A stretch of DNA of 64,000 nucleotides. Origin: Pollutimonas sp036675275 (GTDB taxonomy: Bacteria > Pseudomonadota > Gammaproteobacteria > Burkholderiales > Burkholderiaceae_B). Below the pieces are notes generated by a model that worked only from the letters and a program-made list of their open reading frames with translations, had not been told where the DNA came from and searched no databases. Position numbers and translations under genes: made by a program. The DNA lies in NCBI GenBank assembly GCA_036675275.1, contig JAKFFG010000008.1:248001-312000 (forward strand). Reading direction: 5' to 3'. Shown here in pieces: positions 33,348 to 42,554 of the stretch; position 1 is the stretch's first letter; every line of letters starts with the position of its first letter.

Positions 33348-34037
33348 ATGTCCAGCAAACTTGAACTGCTTACCCCGCAGAACAGCCAGCTTATTTTCAT
33401 CGACCAGCAGCCACAGATGGCTTTCGGCGTGCAGTCGATCGACCGTCAGGCGCTGAAGAACAATGTCGTCGCCCTGGCCAAATCAGCCAAAGTCTTCGGC
33501 GTGCCCACCACTATCACCACGGTCGAGACGCTTGGCTTCTCCGGCCACACCTATCCGGAACTGCTGGCGGTCTTCCCGGATAACAAGCTGCTGGAACGCA
33601 GCTCGATGAATTCGTGGGATGACCAGAACGTGCGCGATGCGCTGGCCGCCAATGCCGCGCAGGGCCGCAAAAAAGTGATCGTCTCGGGACTTTGGACCGA
33701 GGTCTGCAACCTGAGCTTCGCGCTGTCATGTCTGAAGGACACCGATTATGAGATCTACATGGTGGCCGACGCCTCGGGCGGCACCTCGGTCGAAGCGCAC
33801 CAATATGCGATGGATCGGATGATGCAGGTCGGCGTGGTGCCGGTGACCTGGCAGCAGGTGCTGCTGGAATGGCAACGCGACTGGGCTCGCAAGGAGACCT
33901 ATGACGCGACGCTCGCCGTGGTGAAAGAACATTCGGGCGCGTACGGCATCGGCGTCGATTACGCCTACACCATGGTTCACAAGGCCCCGGAGCGCGTCGA
34001 GCATGGCGAGACTGTCGGCCCGAATCCCGCAGTCTGA
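33348..34037 (+). CDS. Isochorismatase-family hydrolase (YcaC-like) 2
   Basis: Cysteine hydrolase of 229 residues, paralogue of the preceding gene and nearer to typical YcaC. Catalytic Asp in LIFIDQQPQMAFG, nucleophile Cys in SGLWTEVCNLSFAL, and the GGTSVEAHQYAMDRM segment. Its C-terminus is longer (about 30 residues). Ribosome site AGAGAG precedes ATG. Likely forms oligomeric rings like YcaC; the substrate is unknown. Confidence 0.92.
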   Translation: MSSKLELLTPQNSQLIFIDQQPQMAFGVQSIDRQALKNNVVALAKSAKVFGVPTTITTVETLGFSGHTYPELLAVFPDNKLLERSSMNSWDDQNVRDALAANAAQGRKKVIVSGLWTEVCNLSFALSCLKDTDYEIYMVADASGGTSVEAHQYAMDRMMQVGVVPVTWQQVLLEWQRDWARKETYDATLAVVKEHSGAYGIGVDYAYTMVHKAPERVEHGETVGPNPAV

Positions 34038-34106
34038 GCCGGTCCTGCGGTGGCGTGTGCCGATTGGGGCGCCGCCACCTATCCATTGATGTTCACGGAG
34101 GCTGAA

Positions 34107-34412
34107 ATGACCGAGAAACTTACAGTTCGAACTTCATACGAGGATGAAGGCCACAAGGGTCGCTTTGTCGCCCGTATCGATGGTATTGATGAAGAGGGCG
34201 AACTGGCCATCTCGAAGGTTTCGGATGTGCTGGTCATCGCAGATCACACCTTCGCCCCGGATGCGCTTCGCGGCACGGGCGCGGCTTCGGCGCTGGTCAA
34301 AGCCCTGATCGCGGATGCCCGCGCTAAAGGTTATCGTGTCGTGCCGCTTTGCCCCTATGTGCGGGCGCAGTCGCTGAAGTATCCCGAGTGGTCCGATGTC
34401 ATCCAGCATTGA
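34107..34412 (+). CDS. Small GNAT-like N-acetyltransferase
   Basis: Protein of 101 residues of the short GNAT type (YjdJ-like). The acetyl-CoA-binding region is FAPDALRGTGAASALVKALIADARAKGY, and the ending VPLCPYVRAQSLKYPEWSDVI is typical of the family. ATG 34107 has GGAGG upstream; an upstream GTG is not favoured. It overlaps the DoxX start by 17 bp. Acceptor unknown. Confidence 0.88.
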   Translation: MTEKLTVRTSYEDEGHKGRFVARIDGIDEEGELAISKVSDVLVIADHTFAPDALRGTGAASALVKALIADARAKGYRVVPLCPYVRAQSLKYPEWSDVIQH

Positions 34413-34818
34413 GGTGGGAGGCACTCTTTCGATTGGCGTGCTGTTTCTTGCACATCTTGGGCTCTGCGCAGCTTATATCCAGGGCGGGCTGGTCAAACTG
34501 ACTGATTTCCCCGGTGCCGTCGCTGAGATGGCCCACCTCCGACTGAAACCGCCCGCCTTGTTCGCCGTCCTGGTGATAGCGCTGGAACTGGTTGCTTCTG
34601 CCATGGTGGTAGCGGGCTTCCTGCGCTGGCTGGGTGCGCTGGCGCTGGGCGGATTCACGCTACTGTCCACCCTGATCGCGCTACGGTTCTGGGAGCAGCC
34701 GGCGGGTGAGGCCAGGCGCGCAGATGCGAATTCCTTTTTCGAACACCTCGGTCTCATCGGGGGATTCCTGCTTGTCGCCTGGCTGGATCTCGCTCGGATT
34801 CCGTCCCTACATCTGTGA
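34396..34818 (+). CDS. DoxX-family membrane protein
   Basis: Inner-membrane protein of 140 residues with four hydrophobic segments. The pattern YIQGGLVKLTDFPGAVAEM after helix 1 and LELVASAMVVAGFLRWLGAL are typical of DoxX. Such proteins are linked to redox balance or quinone-associated complexes in other bacteria. It is co-transcribed with GNAT and the amidohydrolase gene. Confidence 0.88.
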   Translation: MSSSIEVGGTLSIGVLFLAHLGLCAAYIQGGLVKLTDFPGAVAEMAHLRLKPPALFAVLVIALELVASAMVVAGFLRWLGALALGGFTLLSTLIALRFWEQPAGEARRADANSFFEHLGLIGGFLLVAWLDLARIPSLHL

Positions 34819-34869
34819 CGAAAGCAGCCTGAAGTTTCTAAAACCACCTCACCCGTCCAGGAGAACCGG

Positions 34870-36720
34870 ATGTCCCGGAAAGATCTGATCATCATCAACG
34901 CCAAGGTCACGACGCTCGACCGGGGCAACCCCTCGGCAGTAGCGGTCGCCATCCGCGACGGCAAATTCCTCGCCGTGGGGTCCGAGACCGAGGTCCGCGC
35001 CGCCGCGCCCAGGGCTGAGGTTATCGACGCGAAGGGCCGCCGCCTGATTCCCGGCCTGATAGACAGCCACACCCATATCATCCGCGGTGGACTGAACTAC
35101 AACATGGAGCTGCGCTGGGACGGCGTGCCCTCGCTTTCCGAGGCGATGACGATGCTGAAGCGCCAGGTGGACCGCACTCCCGCCCCACAATGGGTGCGCG
35201 TGGTGGGCGGCTTCACCGAGCACCAGTTCGCGGAAAAGCGCTTGCCGACTCTGGACGAACTGAACACCGTCGCTCCCGATACGCCGGTCTTCATCATGCA
35301 TCTTTATGACCGGGCGCTGCTGAACGCTGCCGCCTTGCGCGTCGTCGGCTACACAAAGGACACACCGAACCCGCCCGGCGGCGAGATCGCGCGCGATGCG
35401 AATGGCAATCCCACAGGGCTGCTGCTGGCGCAACCCAACGCGACGATCCTTTATTCGACGCTGGCCAAAGGGCCGAAGCTCGACCCGGACTATCAAATCA
35501 ACTCCTCGCGGCATTTCATGCGCGAGCTGAACTGCCTCGGTGTCACCTCGGTCATCGACGCGGGCGGCGGGTTCCAGAACTATCCCGACGACTACGCCAT
35601 CATCGAGAAGCTGCATGCGGATGGCCAGATGACGGTGCGGATCAGCTACAACCTCTTCACCCAGAAGCCGAAAGAAGAACTTTCCGATTTTGCCTCATGG
35701 GCCAAGCAGATCAGCCCCGGCCAGGGCGACGACACTTATCGCCACAATGGCGCGGGCGAGATGCTGGTCTATTCGGCCGCCGATTTTGAAGATTTCCGCG
35801 TTGAACGCCCCGAGATGCCGCCGAACATGGAGGCCGATCTGGAGCCGGTGATCCGCCTGCTGGCCGAGAACCGCTGGCCGTGGCGGCTGCATGCCACCTA
35901 CGACGAGACGATCTCCCGCGCGCTCGACGTCTTCGAGAAGGTGAACCGGGACGTACCGCTGCAAGGCATCAATTGGTTCTTCGACCATGCCGAGACGATC
36001 AGCGACCGTTCGATCGACCGGATCGCCGCGCTAGGCGGCGGCATCGCGGTGCAGCACCGGATGATGTATCAGGGCGAGTATTTCATTGAGCGCTACGGCG
36101 CGAAAGCCGCCGAGACCACCCCGCCGATCAGGAAGATGCTGGAGGCGGGCCTGCCCGTTGGAGCCGGCACCGATGCTACGCGGGTGGCGAGCTACAACCC
36201 ATGGGTGTCGCTGTCGTGGCTGGTGACATCGCAGACGCTGGGCGGTACACGGCTTTACCCGGCCGCCAACCGGCTCGACCGCGAAACCGCGCTCAGGCTT
36301 TGGACCGAAGCAAATACCTGGTTTTCCAATGAACAGGGCAAGAAGGGCCAAATCAAGGCCGGGCAACTGGCCGATTTGGCACTACTGTCGGACGATTATT
36401 TCTCGGTGTCCGAGGACGACATCGTGCACCTGCGCTCGGTCCTGACGGTGTTGGGCGGCAAGGTTGTGCATGGCGAGGGGGATTACGGTCCGCTCGCCCC
36501 TGCGCTGCCCGTGCCGATGCCAGATTGGTCGCCCGTCGCCACCTTCGGCGGCTATTACAAAACGCCCGAGGCGCAGGCCAAACTGGCGCTGCATTGTGGC
36601 TGCACCAAAGCTTGCGCCGTGCATGGGCACAATCATGTTGCAGCGCTCGGCACGCAAGTGCCCGTTGCCAACGCCCGGACATTCTGGGGTGCGTTCGGCT
36701 GCGGATGCTGGGCGGTGTAG
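34870..36720 (+). CDS. YtcJ-like amidohydrolase with Cys-rich tail
   Basis: Metal-dependent hydrolase of 616 residues (amidohydrolase family 3). Metal ligands include GLIDSHTH (HxH) near residue 60, a His in the RLHATYDET segment and in FFDHAET, and Asp in GAGTDATRVASYNPW. The C-terminal ~45 residues carry CGCTKAC, HGHNH and CGCW, a small Cys/His cluster beyond the hydrolase fold. This tail could bind an extra metal. A good AGGAG precedes the ATG. Position between DoxX and an exporter gene suggests breakdown of an amide or cyclic compound; substrate unknown. Confidence 0.9.
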   Translation: MSRKDLIIINAKVTTLDRGNPSAVAVAIRDGKFLAVGSETEVRAAAPRAEVIDAKGRRLIPGLIDSHTHIIRGGLNYNMELRWDGVPSLSEAMTMLKRQVDRTPAPQWVRVVGGFTEHQFAEKRLPTLDELNTVAPDTPVFIMHLYDRALLNAAALRVVGYTKDTPNPPGGEIARDANGNPTGLLLAQPNATILYSTLAKGPKLDPDYQINSSRHFMRELNCLGVTSVIDAGGGFQNYPDDYAIIEKLHADGQMTVRISYNLFTQKPKEELSDFASWAKQISPGQGDDTYRHNGAGEMLVYSAADFEDFRVERPEMPPNMEADLEPVIRLLAENRWPWRLHATYDETISRALDVFEKVNRDVPLQGINWFFDHAETISDRSIDRIAALGGGIAVQHRMMYQGEYFIERYGAKAAETTPPIRKMLEAGLPVGAGTDATRVASYNPWVSLSWLVTSQTLGGTRLYPAANRLDRETALRLWTEANTWFSNEQGKKGQIKAGQLADLALLSDDYFSVSEDDIVHLRSVLTVLGGKVVHGEGDYGPLAPALPVPMPDWSPVATFGGYYKTPEAQAKLALHCGCTKACAVHGHNHVAALGTQVPVANARTFWGAFGCGCWAV

Positions 36721-36781
36721 AGCGTCTGTCCATGTTTTCAAGATACCGACCGAATCTATTTCCCGCTGAAAAGGAGCCGAA

Positions 36782-38368
36782 ATGACCGCCACTGACATAC
36801 CCGCCTCGGCGAAGGGCCCGCTGAGCTTCCCGGTCTTTCGAGCGCTGTGGATTGCCACGATCATTTCCAACGTCGGCACCTGGATGCATGATGTAGGTGC
36901 CGCATGGCTGATGACCTCGCTGTCGCCCAGCCCACTGCTGGTGGCTTTGGTGCAGGCCGCCACGACCCTGCCGATGTTCTTGCTGGCCCTGCCGGCCGGG
37001 GCGTTGGCCGACATCGTCGATCGGCGGAAGATGCTGCTGGCCGCACAGGTCCTCGGCCTTGCTGGCGCAGCCCTTCTGGCCTTCCTGACCTTTCAAGGGC
37101 TGACCACCCCGTGGGTGCTGCTCGCCGCCACCTTTGTTCTCGGCGTGGCGGCGGCGCTCAGCGCGCCGGTGTTTCAGGCCATCGTCCCAGAACTGGTCGA
37201 CAAGGCCGCCTTACCCGATGCGGTGGCGCTCAACAGTCTTGGCGTCAACATCTCGCGCGCCATAGGCCCGGCGCTTGGCGGAGTGATCGTGGCGATGGCT
37301 GGCGTTCCGGCAGTCTTCGCGCTGAATGCCGTGTCGGTTTCGGCGGTACTGATCGTGCTCGTCACATGGAAACGCCCCACGACCGTACGCAGCTTACCGC
37401 CCGAACATTTCTTCGGCGCGCTTCGGGCCGGTTATCGCTATGCAAAACATTCGCCGGCGTTGCGGCTGGTTCTGATCCGCACCCTGGGCTTCTTCCTGTT
37501 CAGCAGCGCACTTTGGGCGATGCTGCCGCTGGTGGGCCGCCGCGAACTGGGGCTGGATGCGGCGGGCTACGGCGGGCTTCTCGCCTGCATGGGCGCCGGT
37601 GCCGTTGTCGGTGCATTATTGCTGAAACAACTGCGCAAGAAGATAGCGTCCAACACGATCTCGATCTGGGCCACACTGCTGTTCGCGGCTGCAACCCTCG
37701 CACTGGCGCTGGCGCCCAATGCCTGGCTGGCCGGGGCCGTGATGTTTGTTGCCGGCCTCGCCTGGATCGGCATGCTGACCTCGCTCAACGTCGCAGCGCA
37801 GATGGCCTCGCCCGGCTGGGTCAAGGCACGGGCGCTCGCAGTCTATCTGCTGGTGTTTCAAGGAGCCATGACGGGCGGTAGCATCCTGTGGGGTACCCTT
37901 GCCAGCAGCGTGGGCGTCACCGGCGCCCTGACCATCGCAGCCATCGGCCAGACGCTGGCGATCGTGCTGGCCCTGCGCTGGCGGCTACCGAAGGATTCCA
38001 CTACCGATCTGGCGCCCTCGAACCATTGGGCCGAACCTGTCGTCGCGCTCCCGCTTGCCAATGACCGCGGCCCCGTCCTCATCGAGATCGAATACCGGGT
38101 CGCCCCGGAACAACAGGCCGCGTTCACCGCCGCCCTGCGCAATTTTCGCATGACGCGCTATCGCGACGGCGCGATTCGTTGGGATGTGTGGGAGGACGTC
38201 GCAGAGCCCGGCCGTGTGGTCGAGGAATTCGTCGTCGAAAGCTGGGTCGAGCATCAGCGCCAGCATGCGAGGGTGACCCATAGCGATGCCCTGGATCAGG
38301 AACTGTTGAATGCGTTTCACATCGGCGATCGGCCGCCGGTCGTTCGCCACCTGTTGCGACCACTTTGA
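36782..38368 (+). CDS. MFS exporter with C-terminal ABM-like domain
   Basis: Major facilitator of the MFS_3 type (EntS-like), 528 residues. About 12 helices span residues 15-400, with the loop DIVDRRKMLLAAQ. The last ~110 residues (RGPVLIEIEYRVAPEQQAAF onwards) form a soluble domain resembling antibiotic-biosynthesis-monooxygenase dimers, a known extension in this family. It probably exports a small molecule. Ribosome site AAAAGGAG. It lies in the run from YcaC-like genes to WrbA. Confidence 0.92.
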   Translation: MTATDIPASAKGPLSFPVFRALWIATIISNVGTWMHDVGAAWLMTSLSPSPLLVALVQAATTLPMFLLALPAGALADIVDRRKMLLAAQVLGLAGAALLAFLTFQGLTTPWVLLAATFVLGVAAALSAPVFQAIVPELVDKAALPDAVALNSLGVNISRAIGPALGGVIVAMAGVPAVFALNAVSVSAVLIVLVTWKRPTTVRSLPPEHFFGALRAGYRYAKHSPALRLVLIRTLGFFLFSSALWAMLPLVGRRELGLDAAGYGGLLACMGAGAVVGALLLKQLRKKIASNTISIWATLLFAAATLALALAPNAWLAGAVMFVAGLAWIGMLTSLNVAAQMASPGWVKARALAVYLLVFQGAMTGGSILWGTLASSVGVTGALTIAAIGQTLAIVLALRWRLPKDSTTDLAPSNHWAEPVVALPLANDRGPVLIEIEYRVAPEQQAAFTAALRNFRMTRYRDGAIRWDVWEDVAEPGRVVEEFVVESWVEHQRQHARVTHSDALDQELLNAFHIGDRPPVVRHLLRPL

Positions 38369-38431
38369 CACTGATTCTGAACACTGAGGTCGCGCGGATG
38401 GTCCGGGCGACAAACAAACGGGAGACACGAC

Positions 38432-39316
38432 ATGATTGAAATGGTCATTGAGCAGCGGCGTCGCAGCCTCGGCGGCGGCTTTGAAGTTGGCCGCGTATTG
38501 CCGTTCGCAAAGCAGCGCATGGTGGGGCCCTTCATATTCTTCGACCACATGGGGCCGCTCGATCTCGCGCCAGGCCTTGATCGGAGCATGGATATTCGTC
38601 CCCATCCGCACATCGGTCTAGCAACGGTAACCTACCTGTATGCCGGCGAGGTGATGCATCGCGACAGCCTCGGCTACGAGCAGGCGATCCGGCCACAGGA
38701 AGTGAACTGGATGACCGCGGGCCGCGGCATCACGCATAGCGAGCGGTTCGAGCGCGCACGGGTGCAGGGCGATCACCTGCACGGCATCCAGGCCTGGGTC
38801 GCGCTGCCGACCGAGCTGGAGGAAATCGCCCCGTCCTTCTCCCATCATTCCGGAATCGATTTACCGCAATGGAGCGACTCTGGCGTGAACGGACAGCTCA
38901 TCGCCGGCAGCGCCTATGGCCTGACCGCCGGCACCGTAACGCATTCGCCGCTGTTCTATGCGCATCTTGACATGATGCCGGGCGCAACCGCCGAGATACC
39001 AAGCGGACACAAGGAGCGCGCGATCTACATTGCGACCGGTGCGGTTGAGTTGGATGGTACGCGCTACGAGGCGGGCAGGATGCTGGTGCTAGGCGCGACT
39101 GCCTCGCGCGTGCGAGCCCTGGAACACGCTGCAGTGATGGTTCTTGGCGGCGAACCCGTCGGCGAGCGGTTCATCTACTGGAACTTCGTGTCGTCTTCGA
39201 AGGACCGGCTTGCCCAGGCGGCGTCCGACTGGAAGGCGGGAAGGATGAAACTGCCGGACGCCGACGATGAGGAATTCACCCCGCTGCCGGAAGACGGCGG
39301 CGAACACTCCAGCTAA
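38432..39316 (+). CDS. Pirin-family protein
   Basis: Bicupin of 294 residues. The N-terminal cupin metal site shows in IRPHPHIGLATVTYLY and HRDSLG, with MTAGRGITHSE following, all pirin hallmarks. Some pirins act as quercetin dioxygenases, others as redox sensors. It precedes a WrbA-like quinone reductase by 21 bp, a frequent pairing in quinone or flavonoid stress loci. Its start has GGGAGA upstream. Confidence 0.93.
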   Translation: MIEMVIEQRRRSLGGGFEVGRVLPFAKQRMVGPFIFFDHMGPLDLAPGLDRSMDIRPHPHIGLATVTYLYAGEVMHRDSLGYEQAIRPQEVNWMTAGRGITHSERFERARVQGDHLHGIQAWVALPTELEEIAPSFSHHSGIDLPQWSDSGVNGQLIAGSAYGLTAGTVTHSPLFYAHLDMMPGATAEIPSGHKERAIYIATGAVELDGTRYEAGRMLVLGATASRVRALEHAAVMVLGGEPVGERFIYWNFVSSSKDRLAQAASDWKAGRMKLPDADDEEFTPLPEDGGEHSS

Positions 39317-39337
39317 TCACTCAAGAAGGAAAACATC

Positions 39338-39931
39338 ATGGCAGTCAAACTTGCGATCATTTTTTACTCTACCTATGGCACCAACCATGAAATGGCATCG
39401 ATCGCTGCCGAAGCTGCAAAAGCAACGAACGCCGAGGTGCGACTTTTGAAAGTCGCCGAGACGGCTCCAGAGGAGGTCGTTTCCGGGCAAGAGGCCTGGA
39501 AAGCACAGGCGGACAAGGTCGCTAACATCCCAACCGCAACGGTAGAAGACATGGAATGGGCTAACGCCTACCTGTTCTTGGCTCCGACACGTTTTGGTGT
39601 TATGGCAAGCCAGATGCGCGCTTTTATCGACAGACTCGGAGGCGTTTGGATTAAGGGTGGCCTTGCCAACAAGGCAGTATCCGCGATGTCATCTGCCCAA
39701 AACCGACATGGCGGACAGGAAGCAACAATCCTTTCCTGCTATACGACGATGTTTCATTGGGGGGCAATTGTGGTGGCCCCCGGTTTTACCGATCAGTCGA
39801 TTTTCAAGGTGGGCGGTAACCCCTATGGCTACAGCCACACACAAGGCGACGAATTCACCGAAGATGTGAAGGCCGCGATCAGTCATCAAACCCGCCGCTT
39901 AATTGATGTTGCTGAAAAAATCAGCAGATGA
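39338..39931 (+). CDS. wrbA: WrbA-like NAD(P)H:quinone oxidoreductase
   Basis: Flavodoxin-fold protein of 197 residues. FMN phosphate loop is FYSTYGTNHEMA; the WrbA features LFLAPTRFGVMASQMRAFID, GGQEATILSCYTTMFHWG and GGNPYGYSHTQGDE are all present. It performs two-electron quinone reduction. It ends the long rightward run. Its sequence looks less GC-rich than the genes before it, hinting at a separate origin. 318 bp without a gene follow. Confidence 0.93.
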   Translation: MAVKLAIIFYSTYGTNHEMASIAAEAAKATNAEVRLLKVAETAPEEVVSGQEAWKAQADKVANIPTATVEDMEWANAYLFLAPTRFGVMASQMRAFIDRLGGVWIKGGLANKAVSAMSSAQNRHGGQEATILSCYTTMFHWGAIVVAPGFTDQSIFKVGGNPYGYSHTQGDEFTEDVKAAISHQTRRLIDVAEKISR

Positions 39932-40249
39932 GCAATCTTGGCGCAAGCTCCGCCGTCATCTTACTCATATCGGTGTGGACGCAGTCGGGGGTTGATGCAT
40001 TGGACCTTCCGGCGATGCGTTTCGAGATTCGCGTCACCGCAATCATTCATTGAACACCTACACGGCGGGGCCGAACTGGTCGCGGCGGTGGGCATGGCTG
40101 GTATCGCCATGGCGCCCTCAATACGGTCATCAAGAACGAGCAACATAACCGCATTGATATTGCAAGGCTTGGTCAACACCCGGGGCGAAAGTGTGGCAAG
40201 TTCACGGCGCTTGGTTTCGTTGCAACGAAATGCAGAAGAAGTGACGTCT
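39932..40249. other. Gene-free stretch, 318 bp
   Basis: No credible gene is seen between wrbA and the convergent glycosyltransferase. Short open frames on both strands lack ribosome sites and recognisable domains. The stretch holds a 16-bp perfect palindrome (40215-40230) and, at its right end, an inverted repeat GAAGTGA-CGTCT-TCACTTC (40238-40256) that includes the glycosyltransferase stop and may act in termination. Confidence 0.6.
40215..40230. promoter_or_regulatory. 16-bp perfect palindrome
   Basis: TTTCGTTGCAACGAAA is perfectly self-complementary over 16 bp. Such symmetry is typical of operators for dimeric regulators (LacI-like in look), yet it lies downstream of two convergent genes, with no promoter visible nearby. 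Confidence 0.5.
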
Positions 40250-41461
40250 TCACTTCACAAGCAGACTCTCGATCACCTCCACACCGGTGGCAAGTCCGTC
40301 CTCGCCTGACATCTTTTTACCCAGCTCGGCCGCCCGTGCGACGACAGATTTTCTTTCCACAAAGCTGATCGCTGCGGCAAGAGTCTTCGGGTCCGGATGC
40401 GTGGGAGAAATTGGCGCCGGCGCTACACCCAGCCGCTGAAGACGGCTTGCCCAAAAATACTGGTCGCCCACAAACGGCATGACGATGGATGGCCTACCGG
40501 CCCGTAGCGCCGAATGGCTTGTTCCTGATCCACCGTGGTGAATCACCGCAGCCATACGGGGGAAAAGCCAATCGTGAGGGGTGTGGTCGATGCAAAGGAT
40601 GTTATCGGGCAGCTTCAGATTGTTCATACCATTCCAGCCGCCGGAGAACACCGCCCGCCGCCCGTCCAGCGCAGCGATTACTGAGTCAACAATCTTGGTC
40701 ATATTGAATCCGGTCATGCTGCCAAACCCCATGTAGATGGGAGCCGTGCCGGCCGCAAGGAAACGGACGAGATCAGGTGAAGTAGTATGGCGGTCGCGCG
40801 CGGGAAGCGCCCACTGACCGCACAGATAGGCGTTAGCGGGCCAGTCCGCGGGACGCGGCAGGATCGTCGGCGAGATGCCGTAAAGCATGGGGTGATCCTT
40901 CCACAGCGTTTTCCGAGGCGGCAGGCCCAGCACCTCGGTCCTGGCTCGATTCAACGCCTTCTTGAAAGCAAGCCAGAACAACTGGTTGGTGAGGGTGAGG
41001 CTGGGCCGATTGAACCAACCAGGAACCCGTGAGGGAGGCAAGAACGGAGAAGCAAATTCCCGCGAAGGCGTCAGCGGAATCATCCCCGTCCCAATGGCCG
41101 GAACGTTCAGGCGTTCGGCGATCGAGAGCCCAACAAAGCCGGCCAGCCCCGACGTTACGACTGCTTCGCAACCCTCTGCAACGGCCAGGGTTTGTTTCAT
41201 CCACGCCGCGCTATTTGTATTCGTCAGTTTCACAAGCGATTTTGCCGTGCTTGGTGGTCCGGCTTGCCCCCAATCAGTAAATAGTTCCCGGACATCACCC
41301 GAAAGCGGCGAGGCAGGGATCCCAAGCTCGTGCGCCCATCCAAGGGTGCGGGCTTCTCCGAGCAGATGAACCTCGTGCCCCGCCGCGCGCAGGGCATGGC
41401 TCAGGGCGATCAGCGGCCGTGTATCGCCCTCCGTACCGTATGTCAGCACCACGAGCTTCAT
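40250..41461 (-). CDS. GT1-family glycosyltransferase (UGT-like)
   Basis: Cytoplasmic glycosyltransferase of 403 residues of the UDP-glycosyltransferase/sterol glucosyltransferase type. N-terminal VVLTYGTEGDTRPLIALSHAL is the acceptor-domain start. The C-terminal donor site HHGGSGTSHSALRAGRPSIV is followed by PFVGDQYFWASRL with the sugar-contacting DQ pair. It may glycosylate a small lipophilic compound or antibiotic. The start MKLVVLTYG at 41461 is chosen; upstream codons lack homology-like sequence. It stands alone on the minus strand. Confidence 0.92.
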   Translation of the reverse strand: MKLVVLTYGTEGDTRPLIALSHALRAAGHEVHLLGEARTLGWAHELGIPASPLSGDVRELFTDWGQAGPPSTAKSLVKLTNTNSAAWMKQTLAVAEGCEAVVTSGLAGFVGLSIAERLNVPAIGTGMIPLTPSREFASPFLPPSRVPGWFNRPSLTLTNQLFWLAFKKALNRARTEVLGLPPRKTLWKDHPMLYGISPTILPRPADWPANAYLCGQWALPARDRHTTSPDLVRFLAAGTAPIYMGFGSMTGFNMTKIVDSVIAALDGRRAVFSGGWNGMNNLKLPDNILCIDHTPHDWLFPRMAAVIHHGGSGTSHSALRAGRPSIVMPFVGDQYFWASRLQRLGVAPAPISPTHPDPKTLAAAISFVERKSVVARAAELGKKMSGEDGLATGVEVIESLLVK

Positions 41462-41737
41462 GAGCTTTTCCAGTCTGAAGTAAACGCCGTATAGTTTGGT
41501 TGCAGTGCGACGGCGTGGCGTCGATCCGTGCACGCAGTTCCAGCGGGTCATTGAAGGCCATGTAGAGGTTCTAAGCGCGTCGCTGTAATGAGTAAGGGTT
41601 CCCACCGAACAAATGACACATTAATCCCATATCTTACGACCACAACCACGGAATGAGCCTGGGTTCGCCACGCGCAAAGCTGGGTTGAAGACATTCAGTT
41701 TGCCAAGTTGACTGTTCAAAAGCTAGGAGTATCCGAC

Positions 41738-42019
41738 TTGAAGACTTATCCGATTTCCGATTCTCTTGTAGACGGCAAGCCGGGCACTCACTGGGTATTG
41801 GCAGCGGTTGCCAATGGTGTGGTGGTGGCATTGCGTTACATAGAAGACGTAAGCCCGCTCTCACCCGATCACATTGACGGTGCCAACGCGCTCTTTTTCA
41901 TTCAACAATGGTTGGACAGTTCCGGAGCTCACTCCGGTGATGCACGAAAATTGAAGGCGCTGGGTCAACTTTCCATTGGCCAGTGCAGCGGGCGCGAGTT
42001 TGTCGAGGCATGTCGATAG
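41738..42019 (+). CDS. Small hypothetical protein (TTG start)
   Basis: I do not recognise this 93-residue open frame. TTG at 41738 has AGGAG eight bases before it, the only good start. The protein (MKTYPISDSLVDGKPGTHW...) shows a hydrophobic patch, LAAVANGVVVAL, and the piece DHIDGANALFFIQQWLDS. It lies between the divergent glycosyltransferase and a NUDIX gene 67 bp downstream and might share a transcript with the latter. The 276 bp before it (41462-41737) hold no gene. Confidence 0.45.
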   Translation: MKTYPISDSLVDGKPGTHWVLAAVANGVVVALRYIEDVSPLSPDHIDGANALFFIQQWLDSSGAHSGDARKLKALGQLSIGQCSGREFVEACR

Positions 42020-42086
42020 TTCGAAGGATGTGGCATCATGGGCCACGACGGGCAAGATAGCTTTAGCGTCCACCTCAGAGGCCGTT

Positions 42087-42554
42087 ATGTCATCGATAAG
42101 CGAACACAGTCCGAATAGCGAACCGGCCTCGCGTCCGGTTGCGGCGGTCATCGCCGCGGTTTTTCGAGAAGGCAGAGTGCTTCTGGTGCGGCGAGCCAAC
42201 CCGCCCGATGCCGGACGCTGGGCTTTTCCGGGCGGGAAGATCGACGGGGGAGAAACAATAGAAAACGCGGCGGTTCGCGAACTCCTGGAGGAAACTGGGG
42301 TCGTCGCGGAACCGCATCGGGTCTTCACCGCAGTCGACGTCTTTGACCGCGACGAGAGCGGCGGTCTTCGCCGGCATTTTGTTCTGATTGCGGTGCTCTG
42401 CAAATGGCAATCGGGAGAACCAATCGCCGACGACGACGCGCTTGAAGCGAGATGGTTCAAGCTCGATGAACTCGATGATGCAAACCTCGCGTTAAGTCTT
42501 AATGTAGCGGAAGTCGCGCGACAAGCAGCCAATATCTTCGAGACCGGCAAGTAG
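42087..42554 (+). CDS. NUDIX hydrolase
   Basis: Protein of 155 residues. The complete Nudix box starts at GGKIDGGETIENAA and continues with VRELLEETGV (pattern GX5EX7REUXEEXGU satisfied), at about residues 46-69. The flanking GRVLLVRRANPPDAGRWAFPG and the C-terminal EARWFKLDELDD are typical of ADP-ribose or nucleotide-sugar hydrolases. ATG 42087 is chosen over an upstream open frame. Substrate unknown; a house-cleaning role is likely. Confidence 0.92.
   Translation: MSSISEHSPNSEPASRPVAAVIAAVFREGRVLLVRRANPPDAGRWAFPGGKIDGGETIENAAVRELLEETGVVAEPHRVFTAVDVFDRDESGGLRRHFVLIAVLCKWQSGEPIADDDALEARWFKLDELDDANLALSLNVAEVARQAANIFETGK

Noticed and set aside
39938..40309. 123-residue plus-strand frame after wrbA
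   Set aside because: No ribosome site, no recognisable domain, and it runs into the end of the convergent glycosyltransferase gene.
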